Assembly (NCBI GenBank): GCA_008638375.1
Contig: CM018038.1
Span: forward strand, 10,890,740 to 10,954,739
Length of the DNA stretch: 64,000 bases
Origin: Nyssa sinensis
Lineage: Eukaryota; Streptophyta; Magnoliopsida; Cornales; Nyssaceae
Direction: 5' to 3'
Position 1 is the stretch's first letter. The number at the start of each line of letters is the position of its first letter. This document shows, in pieces, positions 1-12,081 of the stretch. A program made the translations under genes and the position numbers. Under the pieces are notes generated by a model. That model worked only from the letters and a program-made list of their open reading frames with translations, searched no databases and had not been told where the DNA came from.

Positions 1-3000
1 CATCTTCACCTTGGTCCCTTGGAGTGGTACTGTAACATTGAATGGAAATTCATCTGCTGTGTAGTTATAATAAGAACTCGGATAGTCCGGAAAATCTGTG
101 GTGTAAAACCCACTCATGTTCCTGTAGGAGAAGATTATAAAATAATGTCATCAATAGTGAAATATCATGTAAAGTTTTTAACTAAATTATTACACTTCTT
201 TTGGCATTATATTCTATTCACAAACATGCACTCCTCTTTTTTATTTTCAAAAGGAACTGTTTCTTCCAATAATGGCAAATTAAGTACGGATTAAGCAATG
301 TGTTAAAACAATATAATGCAGGACAAGTCTCTGGGGTTTGTTTTGTAGTAACTTAGTTACATCCACTCCCAACATTAGTTATATCTAACCACCACCCGGC
401 CGCCTAGTGGTAGGGAAGAACTTGGGAAGAGTAAAGTTGGACATTTTAGGTTCAAATTCTCACTGGTGCTTATGTCTTTGGGGTGGCCACCCTTCGCTCA
501 GGTAGTGACGGGCTAAGGTGGCCACCCTCCTCACAAAAAATGGGGTGGCTAGGGGTCCCCCAAAAAATTTTAATAATTTGAATTTTGTATTGTACTTTTG
601 TTAAACTAGTTTAAAAATTAAGAAAAATGGGGTGGCTAAAGTTTGTTAAATTTTCATAATAATCCCTCTTAAATTTTAATTATGTACACTTTTGACTCCT
701 CCTAACCAGTCACAAGTTCTAGCAAACAGAATCTTGTGTGAAATTACTGCATTAAAGAGTTGGTGAGATTTACTCCTTTGAGACGCAAGCTCACTTGCAA
801 GATTTTTAGTTAGACCTTTGAAAGTTTCTGTGTCATTTCTTGACCAAAATTAAGTAATGCACATGATGTGCTTGATACCAATGGTAGAATCAGAAATTTT
901 TGTTAAGAAGAGTTAAATTGAAGATATTAAAATTTAGAAAAGTTTATATGAATATATTAAAAAATTTAGAAAGAAAGACAAGTCTTATTTTGTTTAAATA
1001 TTTTAATAAAATTAGAGATAAAAATTACAATATTAAAATTTTAAAGAAATTAATTCTTATTTTATTAAAATATTTTAATAAAACTAAAGATAAAAAATAT
1101 AATGTTAAGATTTTAAAGGAAATAGGACCCCACTTATTCCCCGCATTCCCTCTGTCTGATACTATCGCAATCATGTATACCACTAAAGAAAAATTATTCG
1201 GCTGAACTAGACAGCTACCATTTCAGTCATATGTGAGCCACAAAATATTGAAATTCGTGTCCTACGGATTCATTAAATAACTTTTGGAGGCTATGACCTT
1301 ATTGAACTTGTACCAAGATTTGTGGTTACCATACCTGTAGTAGGCAAGCAGCACATCAATGGGTGGGTTCACTAAACTGATATTGTTCAGGCTTGAAGCA
1401 AGCTTATTTCCATTGATCCCCGCACATGTTTGATTTGGACAAACAATCTGATTCATAGAAACTACTATAAACATACTGGTAGATATATTTAATGGGACAT
1501 CCACTGGATGTTCTGGGCTTGCTAAGCTCCTTAGGCGGTGTATGAAGTTGTCTGCAGAAACAAAATCCAAATAAGTAGGAAGGCTTGATGGGAAGATAGG
1601 GTCAGCCTGGGAAGTATAGTTGCCTCTGTACTCAAGAATTGCTGTGGCATTTGTCTTGTCATAGGTGAGAACATCAGGCCTGACGCTGTCATACTGTCTG
1701 GTAGCCATGTAATAGCGACCCAGAGACTGATTTGCTACTAGCAGAACATCCATGGATTGTCCTGGGGATATGGTGATATAAGGTGTTGTAAAGGGTTTGA
1801 GGTAATTCCCATCCATTCCCACAACTGTGACATTGTGTTCAGCCACTGCAAAGAAGAGGTCTACATTCATCACTGCATTTACTATACGAAGAAGATAAGT
1901 CTTGCCATGATCAACCAGCATACGGCGAGCTGATCCTGCAGTAAAATGAAAATCATACAACAGAAACAGTATGATTATTAGCATGATCAAGCTACTTTCA
2001 TTTCTTGTTTTTTTTTTTTGTTTTTTTGAGCAGCAAAAGAGAAGGTTTTATAGATTGTGATTTTATTTACATACCTTTAGAGCAATTACAAAGGTCTCCT
2101 GGTTGACCATTGATAAGATAAGAATCTGAGGTGGGTGTGTCTGCCCCAGTTTGGAGATCATCCGCGACTACTTTATTGATATCATAGTCATACCAAGATC
2201 CTTTTGAGTGGAAAAAGAAAAACAAAAGAAAAAACAGGCAATATTAGTCAAATAGTTATCAAGGTCCTTTTGAGTGGAAAAAGAAAAAAAGGCAATATTA
2301 GTCAAATAGTTATGTGGGAATAAATAATTAATTCGTATCTTTTACAGTTAAATCTCTTGGAAAATTTTTGAATGGTGGTGGCACACTACCGTAACAACAC
2401 ATTTTTTTAATAGTATACTCATTTTTTTTTTTAATGAGATGTAACATATATGATAGAATATCATAAAAGACACACTATCACTTATGCTTTAGACTTATCA
2501 AACAACATCTGAAATCACTTTAGTAAATACCCTATTCTTCACCTATTTTTTTTTCCCATTTGAGACACAATGCGCTAAGTGAGAAAACCCATCATGTGGC
2601 AAAACCCCAAAAAAAAAAAAAAAAAAAATTTAGGGGGTTGAAAATTTTTGAAGAAAATTTTAGAGTGAGTCAAAATTTTGGAATGAAAAATAAAAGAAAT
2701 TAGGGGTAAAGATTAGGTTGAGCTAAAATTTTGAGAGCTGGACTAAAATTTTAACTAGAAATGAGATGAATAATCGATAAAGATTGACATGAGTCAAAAC
2801 TTTCAAAATTTACATGTATAAAAAAAAATTCTAGAGTTGGAAGGAGTTGTACCCTAATCTACTTAGTGATTCCGCCCTTGAGTTTGTCTAAGCATTACGG
2901 ACACTCAAAATAACATATGGGACAAAAACTTATGCCTCAAATGCTATTTTGAACGTATGAGATGCTCACACAAACGAGCGGCATATGGCATGTCAACATT

Positions 3001-5801
3001 TAAAAGGAATTAGACCTGCCAAATGACATGACAAAGAAAATTTGATGTACCAAAAACAATGACTTCGTCCCCATCAGGCTCCGGAAATGGAAAAGTGGTT
3101 CCAGGGGCAGGCAGAACAACAATGGCACCATGGACACTGTTTCTTGTCCAGTCACTGTGGGCATGCCACCAAACAGTTCCTTCCTCCGTTGAAAATATGA
3201 CTTCATAGGTGAAGTTTTTTCCAGGCTGAATGGGACACTGAGTGATGTACTCTGGACCATCTGACCATGGATTTCTTGGTTGCTTCACTCCATGCCTGTA
3301 AGCAACATCACCAGCTACTTTAACAAATCAATGGTTCACATCATTTTTCTTCTCCTTTTGCTAGGTATGGGCAATTGTGAGTAATTTCTTTTTTTTTTCA
3401 CCTTTCCTTTCTTTCTTTCTTGGACTTGTATACTTTGCAACCAAGTGCAACAAATTCAAGTTGTATTCTAATGGAATAGTTTGATTTTGTTCATATGAAG
3501 CTATATACATATATAGTTATAAAAATGAGCTAGACATTAATCAATATGATTTAGGTATCAGTTCACTGGTTTAATCGTTGGGTCGATTAATTCTACCAAT
3601 ATGTATTTAAATAAATAAATAATATAAAAATTATGAAATTTACGTTGCAAATATATTTATGGTTAAGAAAAATAGAATTACATAAATAAAATAATAATAC
3701 CTAAAATTCCTATTAATAGGCCATATTACAAAAAAATAAATATAATATAAATTTAGAAGTATTTGCCTGAGATTTTGTTTTATTTTTTCAAATTTTTAAT
3801 CAAATGTTTAGTGTTTAGAAAATAAATAAAACATATAAATTAAGTGGTCCGGGTCAGCCTCAACATGGCATGGGCATGACACAAAAAAGGTAGGTTGGGC
3901 ATGGCTCGGCACGATTTATTGACATGCCGTGGTGGGCTTACCACTCCTAGCTCTTAAGCACAACGCAACACAAAATCATTTCAGGCACAGGTATGACCTA
4001 GCACAAACTAGTTGTAGGCACGGGCTCAACCTGGGGTCCAAACATGGCCTACTAAGGCCTAGGCATGACTAAAATGAAAAAAAAAATTATAAAAATGAAT
4101 TAGGCTGGCCTAGGCATAGCTCAGTCCCGTCATTGGCTGGTTGGGATGGAGTTTTGTAATCAAAGACGTGATATAATAAATAAATGGGTTGGCACAACCT
4201 AACCCGTTAGTATTAATAGACTATGTAGGGACACGTCGACTCATTTTACACATCTAATTGAAGAGAATAAATAAAAAAAATAAGAATAGTAGATTGAAAT
4301 ATAGTATTATATTGAAAGTTTAAATTGATAAATTTTTGCTATTGTGGTATTGTGTTGAAATGAAGGTTGCCAACAATTGTCTAAAACAAATATTGAAAGC
4401 CCTTTGATTAAGATCTTAATCATCTTCAAAATGAACTTATAAGCGCAATTAGATTTCATTTCAGTTTTAAATATTTTAATTTTAATTATTCTATATTTAC
4501 AGCCATTGTTTAAAAAAAGGAAAGAAACTGTTCGATTTTTTAATTAATGTGACAGAAAATAATTAACGTAACAATAGAAAATTGTCGAAAGTACTATCAA
4601 TGAATTTTTTTTTTGAAAGGTGAAATATTTAATTAACAAAACATAAATACATAAAAATGAACTCAAAATCAGTTTTGTGTTTCTTAATCAGTAGCTTATT
4701 CTAAGTTTATAAAGAGAGAAGAGAGAGTAATTACCAGTGAAGAGTGACGCCGTAATTTCCTTGATTATAAACGTTCACATGCACAGTATCTCCTTTGTGT
4801 ACACGAATCTCCGGCCCCGGCAAACTTCCATTTACGACCAACAAGCTTCTGGTGGTGCAGAGTCTTGTAAAATTCGTCTCCTTCAGCTGCAACATAAAAT
4901 GATTGAAAAAAAAAAATAGTCTGACACTGACTTTAAATATAATATATATGTGTGTGTGTGTGTGTAATTTAATTTTTTTTTTCATTTTTTTCATTTTTTC
5001 AGTTACATTAAAGTTAGTATAAGAAATACAGGAATTATAGTTTTGAAATTGAATTAATAGTCTTTAATATATGTGTAAGGATTTTCTAGTCAAAATAGTA
5101 GTATTCTAAATTTATAAATATCATATAATAGATCTTTACCATAAATTTTTTTTTATCAATAATATTCAATTTCAAAATTTGAGAGTTTTATCTTTTTGAA
5201 TGAAGAGTTTCCATGTTACTTGGTTTTTAAGGAATTCAACGGATTCGATTATTTTTCATTAATTTCGAATTTTAGAGAATTTATTCATTTGGTTGGATGT
5301 AGAGTCTTATGTTAGTTTATTTTTAAAGAATTCAAAATGTTCAATTCTCCTTCACGTTTTCATGATGCAATAACAAATCACAGACATCAAGTTGGCAAAT
5401 GTGCAAGTTTAAAAAAATAAGAAGATTAATGCAATTATTACCACGAAATTTTATCAAATTTTTTTATTTGTCATGTGGTTGGTCGGTTGCTAGTGAATAC
5501 AACTGTTTGGTATATATGGGTACTAGTGAATGCAATTTCTTGGTCTCACGTGACATGACTACATTAGGTAATACCTAGAGATTTCATTGTCTACCACTAA
5601 GAGATTTTATTAACTAATATCCAAACACATTAAAAAAAATTTAATAAAATCCCATAATAAAAATAACATTATTAAAAAAAAAAAAGGGGGGTATAGATAT
5701 TTACTTACAACAAACTCATAGTGATGGACATCGCCTTGAACCATGGAAAGAAGCATCCCACTCAGAATTACAATTTTCAAGAACTCTAGTAACTGACCCA
5801 T
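1..5801 (-). CDS. Laccase gene A, 3' end cut off by window edge
   Basis: This is a secreted multicopper oxidase (laccase) that oxidises phenolics in the apoplast; the role is known for the family. Visible exons on the minus strand are 5801-5709, 4886-4735, 3295-3051, 2200-2075, 1935-1335 and 121-1 (partial). All junctions read GT-AG with matching phases, and the exon sizes 93, 152, 245, 126 and 601 are identical to those of gene B. Exon 1 starts at MGQLLEF, a hydrophobic signal peptide ending near VQG. Copper motif L1 (HWHG) spans the exon 2/3 junction and L2 (WWHAHS) is in exon 3. L3 and L4 would lie beyond the left edge. The block [17 protein letters not shown] suggests the LAC14/LAC15 clade, less securely than the family. 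No stop or frameshift is visible in the part present. An upstream in-frame Met exists, but this start gives the normal signal peptide. Confidence 0.93.
393..470 (+). repeat. tRNA-derived SINE-like remnant in laccase A intron
   Basis: A box-A-like stretch (CGCCTAGTGGTAGGG, 401 on) is followed about 48 bases later by a box-B-like stretch (GGTTCAAATTC, 449 on). This is the layout of a plant SINE head. A GGGTGGCCACCC-type hairpin follows. The copy at 23905 has a better box B (GGTTCGAATTC), so the insertion predates the gene duplication. No tail or target duplication was identified. Confidence 0.4.
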
Positions 5802-5893
5802 CTTCCTCGACTCCCTTTTTTCTTTTTTTGGTGATGTTCTTCACAATTTGAAGGAGGAGAAGTTTGTCTACTTGGTGTTCTCTTTGGAGTTCA

Positions 5894-5899
5894 TTTATA
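5894..5899 (-). promoter_or_regulatory. TATA box of laccase A
   Basis: TATAAA on the minus strand lies about 95 bases upstream of the laccase A start codon, with a CCAAT-like motif just upstream of it. The same arrangement is conserved in gene B. The role is inferred from position and conservation. Confidence 0.5.
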
Positions 5900-7305
5900 C
5901 AAATTGGTTTCAGATCAAGATGACACATGACAAGCTTAATTAGATAGACTTAATCCAGAGGCACGTGGTCATACAAGGATATACTGACTTCTTGTTGCCA
6001 AGTTAGGTGCAGACTTGATTGCGTTTAACAAGTAATTACTTGAAATGTCGTTTTCTCTTCAAAGTTGTAACTTTGAAATCAAAGTTCCGAAATCCGAGAA
6101 ATTTTCAATGCATTACAATGGTTATTGCTTCGCATTGTCAGCATGTTCCGAGGGTTAATCAATCGAGTAATGGTAGATGCACTAATTTATTTTATCGCAT
6201 AATATTATTTATTATAATATTTTTTTAAAATTTAAATACAAATCAAGATATATTCATTAATTATAAAAAAAATATCGACACATTATTCGGTAAATCAATC
6301 TAATATATTAAATATTTTTCTAATAAAAAACCTCTCTTACTCTCATCGGCCAGATTTCATGTAGCTTTTTTTTTAGGAAAATGTTTTGAATATCCACTGA
6401 TGTGTAAATAGTATTTTAGAAATTAATGAATGTATTTTATTTTTTTATTTAAATTTTAAAGAAAAGTTGTGATGAATGATATCATTTGATAAACTATTTC
6501 GATAAACCAATTCGATGTATCTAGTATTACTTTTTTTTTTTTAATTAGGGCAATGATATTACATGACATGTATTAAAACTTTCAACATACAAGAAAAAAA
6601 ACACTCACATATTACGTATCAAAGAATTCTAACTCGCACTATTGCTCACTCTAATATTTGGCCTTGCCATATATAATCTCAACTCTATACATTTTATTTA
6701 GGATTGAATTAGTTATAATTACACCACATTAGTATGGGATAAGAATAATATCACCAAGGTTATGCTCAATGGGTTAAGAAGTCAAAAAAAAAAAAAAAAT
6801 TCTATATCCTTTTCCTTTGAGGAGAAAATGAGAGAGATTGCTTTCAACAACAACTACTCACGTCACTCATAACGTAACATATTATCATTATTGTTGATGA
6901 CACTTTTAAACTATTCAATAGATTTCAAATGGGCGACATTTTTTTTTCTTCTTACTTCAATTGATAATTATTTTTATTATTATTTGTGTACAATAAATTA
7001 TTAAATTTGATAAACCCTCTCTTATTTATATGTATCTCTCTATTGTTCTTAATTTTTTTTTTTTTTTGAGATTTGTAAGCATATATTTTGGGAAAATATT
7101 TTTTAGGAATTTAATTTTTCTAGTATATCTAAAAAAATATTTTTTAGGAATTTAATTCTAACTTTGCCCTGGTTAGGTAAGACTAAATAAAATCAAACTT
7201 AAGGGTCTGTTTGGTAATGTTTTTTTTTTTTTTTTTATTTTTTCTTTCTTTTTGTTAAGAAAACTTTAAAGAAAAATAAGATAGAAATTATAAAGCATGT
7301 TTATC

Positions 7306-8640
7306 AATTTTTTTTTAACTTTTTTAAATATTTTATTATTATTTTATATAAAAATAAATTTAAGATTTTATCAATATTTATTTGAAAAATGAAAATAAAA
7401 TTGGTCAAAATTTAAAAAATTTAAACAAAAAATCAAAGGGGTAAAAAAAAAAAAATTTGACTGGAGAAACGTATTTGTATATTGTCAAGTAAAACATGAT
7501 AAATCAGTCTAATTTTAGAAACATTAGGAGAAGTTAGTTGAATTGTCAGAAACATTCAAAGAGATTAGTGTAATTTACCTTATATATATAAATAATTTTT
7601 TACATATATTATAATATATTTAATAATATAATATATATTTAATTAATTAATAACTTATATAATATATTTAATTTTATATATCTCCTTTAATTATATCATA
7701 TATAAAACTACTGGTAAAAAAATGATTATTATTTTATATAATATTTAATATTCATATAAAGTATTTATAATAATATAAAATTATTTTTAAATAATTTTTA
7801 TTTAATACTAATGTAATGTATTTGAATTTTTATAATCATTTATTTTAATTTAGTATAAATTAGTTATTTATTTATTAGATTTTAATTTCATAACATATTA
7901 CCAAATAATACTCATTACTATCAAAAAATATAAAAAGTAAAATGAATTTTTATGATCTAGATTTACTTACTTCCGAATAATTTTTAAAATTAAATAATGG
8001 AAGATCTTTCTAACTACGTCTTTACAAGTTAAAGTCCAAAAGATAAATATTATAATCCTAAACATTCTTGAGTTTTTAAGTGTAAGCTCAAATATAAAAG
8101 TGCTGAAGTGGCAAAACTTTTTTCTGGTTCTGCCCTAAGCAGACAATAACCATGGCCAAGAACGCTCACCGCCGCCGTTACTGCACAGAGCTGGTTACCA
8201 GGTGACTAAAGATGGAGTTGTAACTGAAAACTACTGGTTTCTTTAGTTCATTGAAAATATTTCCTACTCTCTCCAAACTATTTTCTGTATCTAAGATCCT
8301 AAAACATGTTTGGTTCGGCGGTTGGACCGTCCAATTGGGAGGTTTTCAAGTCCAAACCGTCTTTATGCAATAAATTGATGTTTGGTTTCTCAATTTTTAA
8401 TTGCACTGCTAAATGAATGCTCGAAGATTTAAAAGTCAAGGTGGACTTGTCTCTCTCACCTTAAATGGACGTGGGTCCATTATTAATTATTATTTATATT
8501 TAATATTAAATCAATAATATATTATATTACTAATATATTTAATATAAAAATAAATAATTATTTATTTTATTATTATATTTTTAATTTATAAAAATAATAT
8601 AATTTTAAATTTTTAATATATTACTAAATATAAAATTTAA
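7306..8640. other. AT-rich intergenic DNA, no gene seen
   Basis: This is long A/T-rich sequence without a convincing reading frame. The part 7310-7583 resembles the interior and right end of the MULE-like element at 8641-9110 (ending GTGTAATTTACCTTA), so it is probably a left-truncated relative. A short GC-richer patch at 8145-8210 shows no recognisable gene. Confidence 0.5.
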
Positions 8641-9110
8641 GGTAAATTATATAAGTCTTTTTTTATATTTATGACAATTACACTAAACTCCTCTGAAGTT
8701 TTTAAAATTACACAAATTTCTCTTACTTTTTCTAACAAACTACACTGACTTCCCTTCCAATCCAATTTCTCTTTTAAAATTAAAAATTACCCATTTTATG
8801 TTTTTTTTTTTTTAATTCTGACATTTTTCTAACTTTTTTCAAAGATTTTTTTCATTTTATATAAAATTATTTTAAATAAATAATTTATATTTTTTAGCCA
8901 AGGAATATTTTAACTAACATTTATTTGAAAAAAAAAATAGTTAAAAAAATGGTCAGAATTTAAAAAAAAAAAAAAAAAAAAAACATAGAAGAGGGAAAAT
9001 TTTCATTAAAAAAAAAATTGGTCTGAAAGGGAAGTTAGTATAATTTTAAAAATTCAAAGAAGGTCAGAGCAATTGTCAAAAACCTTAAAAAAAGTGAGTG
9101 TAATTTATCT
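8641..9110. mobile_element. MULE-like non-autonomous element with long TIRs
   Basis: The two ends are imperfect inverted repeats over roughly 115 bases. The left begins GGTAAATTATA and the right, read in reverse complement, begins AGATAAATTACAC. Both continue with matching TGACAATT and TTTTTAAAATTA blocks. The element is flanked on both sides by the same 10 bases TAAAATTTAA (8631-8640 and 9111-9120), a size typical of Mutator-like target duplications. It has no coding capacity. The flank is AT-rich, so chance similarity of the duplication cannot be fully excluded. Confidence 0.6.
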
Positions 9111-9355
9111 TAAAATTTAATATTCAAGTGTAGAAAAGACAATCATACTTATTCAACACTTATTAATAACCTATTTAAATATTATAATATTGTTTAAGCA
9201 CTTATCAATTACATTCACCCAAATATTCAACAACTTAAATTAAACAACATTTTTTCATAATTACTTAACTCAAATCACATTTTTTTACAACTTATCAAAA
9301 CGAACACCTAGTCTACTACTACTATACGTAACGTTTTCCTCACAGACTGAATACA

Positions 9356-9357
<2 letters not shown>

Positions 9358-9400
<43 letters not shown>
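9358..9400. repeat. (TC)n microsatellite
   Basis: A pure TC dinucleotide run of about 43 bases lies in intergenic DNA. Confidence 0.95.
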
Positions 9401-9402
<2 letters not shown>

Positions 9403-9977
9403 GCCACTGATTCAGTGACCCACAAACAAAAGCTCTATTATGGTTCCGTTATAATTTGTTAACTCATTGAAATTTGATTGTTCAAAACCGAGGCCTTAAG
9501 AGATGGTATTCCAAGTCCCAATTGGCCCATGTGGCAGTTAAGTTCCCTAAATCAGGGTTTTGTTTTCACTGTAACTTCCATTCATTTCATGTGTCATAAA
9601 AGTTTCAACCATCTGTTTTGTTAATTCATTAATTTCATTTAATCATCTTAATATATTATGATCATCTTACTTTGTTGGGTTGGGAATGACAATCGTGAAT
9701 TTTTGGATAGAGAATTTTTCAAAAGAAAATTTTCTCTATTCAAAAAATATGTCTTTGTTACTATATTTTTTTTAGTTGTGTATTATTTTTTCTATCTAAT
9801 TTTTTGTTTTATCAATATTAAAGTATTATTACTTTCTTAAAAAATAAATATTATTTGATGCATTATTAAAAAACATAAGTAATATTGTTTTTGTTTAAGA
9901 AATTTATCTATCCGTGAAACATTCTTATGTACAAAGTTATATATAAAAAGTTGCTATTTATTAATTCAAGTTTGGTT

Positions 9978-10135
9978 GTTATCATGGCTCTTCAACTATA
10001 AAAAAATCATAATCACGTGAACGGGATCACATGAATATGTCGCATCAGTTGAGTTAGTTATCATGGCTCTTCAACTATAAAAAAATCATAATCACGTGAA
10101 CGGGATCACATGAATATGTCGCATCAGTTGAGTTA
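9978..10135. repeat. Perfect 79-bp direct duplication
   Basis: Two adjacent 79-base units (9978-10056 and 10057-10135), starting GTTATCATGGCTC, appear identical base for base. This indicates a very recent tandem duplication. No gene overlaps it. Confidence 0.9.
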
Positions 10136-11188
10136 GTTGAAGTACACATGTGCAAGGCAACGTCCCCAGTTGCCACCCTTATCCAGATGTCAGTAACACC
10201 CATCGGAGGAGCATTTATTAATAAAGTATGTGCCTTCTTTTTAATTTAATTAGGACATGCTTGGTAACAGTGCAAGGATATAAAAAATTAAATTCATTAA
10301 ACTTTTTTTAATTAAAAGGCCTTACTCCTAGCATTAGTCTTAAAAGTAGAGTAGAATCTTAAATATCACCTTGTGCCTAACTCTCGACTGTCATTTAGAA
10401 CCAAGTTTATACAGCAGCAATAAAAGGGCACTGTAGAGTTGGCCGAAGCCGACCACTGACACACCGTCCACCAAATGGCTACTAGAATTATTTTGAACAA
10501 TCAATAATATTATACTTACTTGAAACTTTTACAAAAAAAAATATAGTAATATAAAATTAATATAACACTATCACATCAGTTGTGTAAACACTTTTAATAG
10601 AATTATTGAGTCAGCATAACATTACTCTTGAACTATTAAACGACGTTTAGAGCTTTTGGAATGTCACACTAAACACTCTCAAGTAAAATTCAACTTTAAC
10701 CGGTCCGTTTAATAATGTCTTTCCTTCTTTTTTTTTTTCTTTTTTTATTAAAAATTGAATAACCCGACTGATAGCATTTTTTTGTCATTTTGTTTCTTTT
10801 TTTTTTTTTCTTTTTATGAAAAAAAAAGTTTTTTCTATTTATGCTATTTTCAGAGACATAAAAAGGTGTTGTCAATTTCTTTTAGGGTCATTCAGTGAAG
10901 AATTTATTAAAAATTAAAAAATTATCATCAAATATTAGTCTAAATTAAATAACTCATCAAGTCATTCTAACCTTCCATGGCTAACCTCACATTCCTAAAT
11001 TAATTTATTATTCAAAAGGTAAGGACGTGGCTTTGAGTACCAAATTCCGTTAAATAAAGAAGAGTCACAATTTTTTTTTTCATAACTATTAAATTCAATA
11101 ACTGGAAATTTATAGATCCGTTTTTAATAAAAATTATATATTTTGATTCTAAACATCGAGATCTATCAAACAAGATCTATATTCAATA
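10136..11188. other. Intergenic DNA, no gene seen
   Basis: This is AT-rich sequence with poly-T runs and no supported gene. The last 140 bases (from about 11050) belong to a dispersed repeat that continues at 19508, on the other side of the Tat element, and recurs inverted near 55.6 kb. Confidence 0.5.
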
Positions 11189-11193
11189 TATAT

Positions 11194-11741
11194 TGATGCT
11201 GCACTTTTCGGCTCTCAAGAAATCTGAGCTCCGCGACCTGTAGAACACTCAAAATGGGGGATCAGAGGGCCACCGGATTGGCTCCGGTAGTAGCCGCTCC
11301 GATGTTTAAGTAAGTAAACTGAATTGAAAAGATTGTATTGAAAATCAAAGAATGAACATGAAAAATAAAGTGTACATGTACGGTTTAATTTATAGACTGC
11401 GGCCTTCCTAAGTTGATTAGGATTTGGAGCCATGAAAATAGGGATTTGATCATTGGAGATTGCAATTACCTTGTGGAACATTGTATCAAAAATAGAGATA
11501 ACCATGTATGGTAGTTTCCTTGTAAAAGACTGTTTCCTTATTCTTTGCTCGGCGGTCGTTAAGGAAATAACGAGGTCGGAATCATACGGAATACTGAGTG
11601 AATATTGCCCAGAGCATAAGGTCTGGAGGATATGTGTATGAGAATGCCCCGGAGGCTGCGCCTGCTCTGTATGACCGAGTTTGTCGGTTCTGTAAGCACA
11701 CGTGTCTCAAGGTGATTGGTGCGTCTGTTTGTGGTATATCA
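11194..11741 (-). repeat. 3' LTR of the Tat element (548 bp)
   Basis: It begins TGATGCTGCAC and ends GGTATATCA as read on the plus strand. It aligns along its full length with 18961-19507. A 15-base C run (11752-11766) lies just inside. Read on the minus strand it is a G tract followed by ATGGAGTAGC up to the LTR, where the polypurine tract is expected. Confidence 0.92.
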
Positions 11742-11954
11742 GCTACTCCATCCCCCCCCCCCCCCCGGCGAGCCTAGTTAGGAGTTAGGGCGTAACTAGG
11801 GCTATGGGCTTTATGAAGAGTCACACGTTTTGTTTGCCCATTTTCCAAGTCGTCAGTTTAATGGGTCATTTATTGAGCAGTCGATACTTGAGAAGCCATT
11901 ATTACCCTCAACCGTCATGTCGAATCGGCTTGGGGGGCTCATATTTCGAATATG

Positions 11955-11963
11955 TATATAAAG
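11955..11963 (+). promoter_or_regulatory. TATA box of the antisense gene in the Tat element
   Basis: TATATAAAG lies on the plus strand about 120 bases upstream of the first readable codons of the antisense gene, followed by a pyrimidine-rich leader. An acceptor-like TTGATTTCAG at about 12082-12091 suggests an upstream leader exon. The promoter role is inferred from position. Confidence 0.45.
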
Positions 11964-12081
11964 AGGGGGAAAGGACTTTTTACGCCTTTCTTCTGCACTT
12001 GCCTCTACAGTATCAGAGACTCTGCCATCGCTGGTTGATGCATTTTGAAAGTCGAAGCATATCCGGTGTTCGTAGCCTTTC

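Larger units (their letters stand above)
1..7305. repeat. Segmental duplication, copy A
   Basis: The whole stretch, including laccase A, its introns and about 1.5 kb upstream (5930-7305), is collinear with 23506-30817. Intronic transposon remnants are shared, so they predate the duplication. Similarity fades just after 7305 (GTTTATCAATT). There copy A continues into AT-rich, MULE-end-like sequence while copy B has other DNA. The left boundary is outside the window. The upstream part holds no gene that I can see. Confidence 0.9.

Noticed and set aside
900..1205. Ile/Lys/Leu-rich frame in a laccase A intron
   Set aside because: It is AT-rich repeated intronic sequence with no counterpart frame in gene B.
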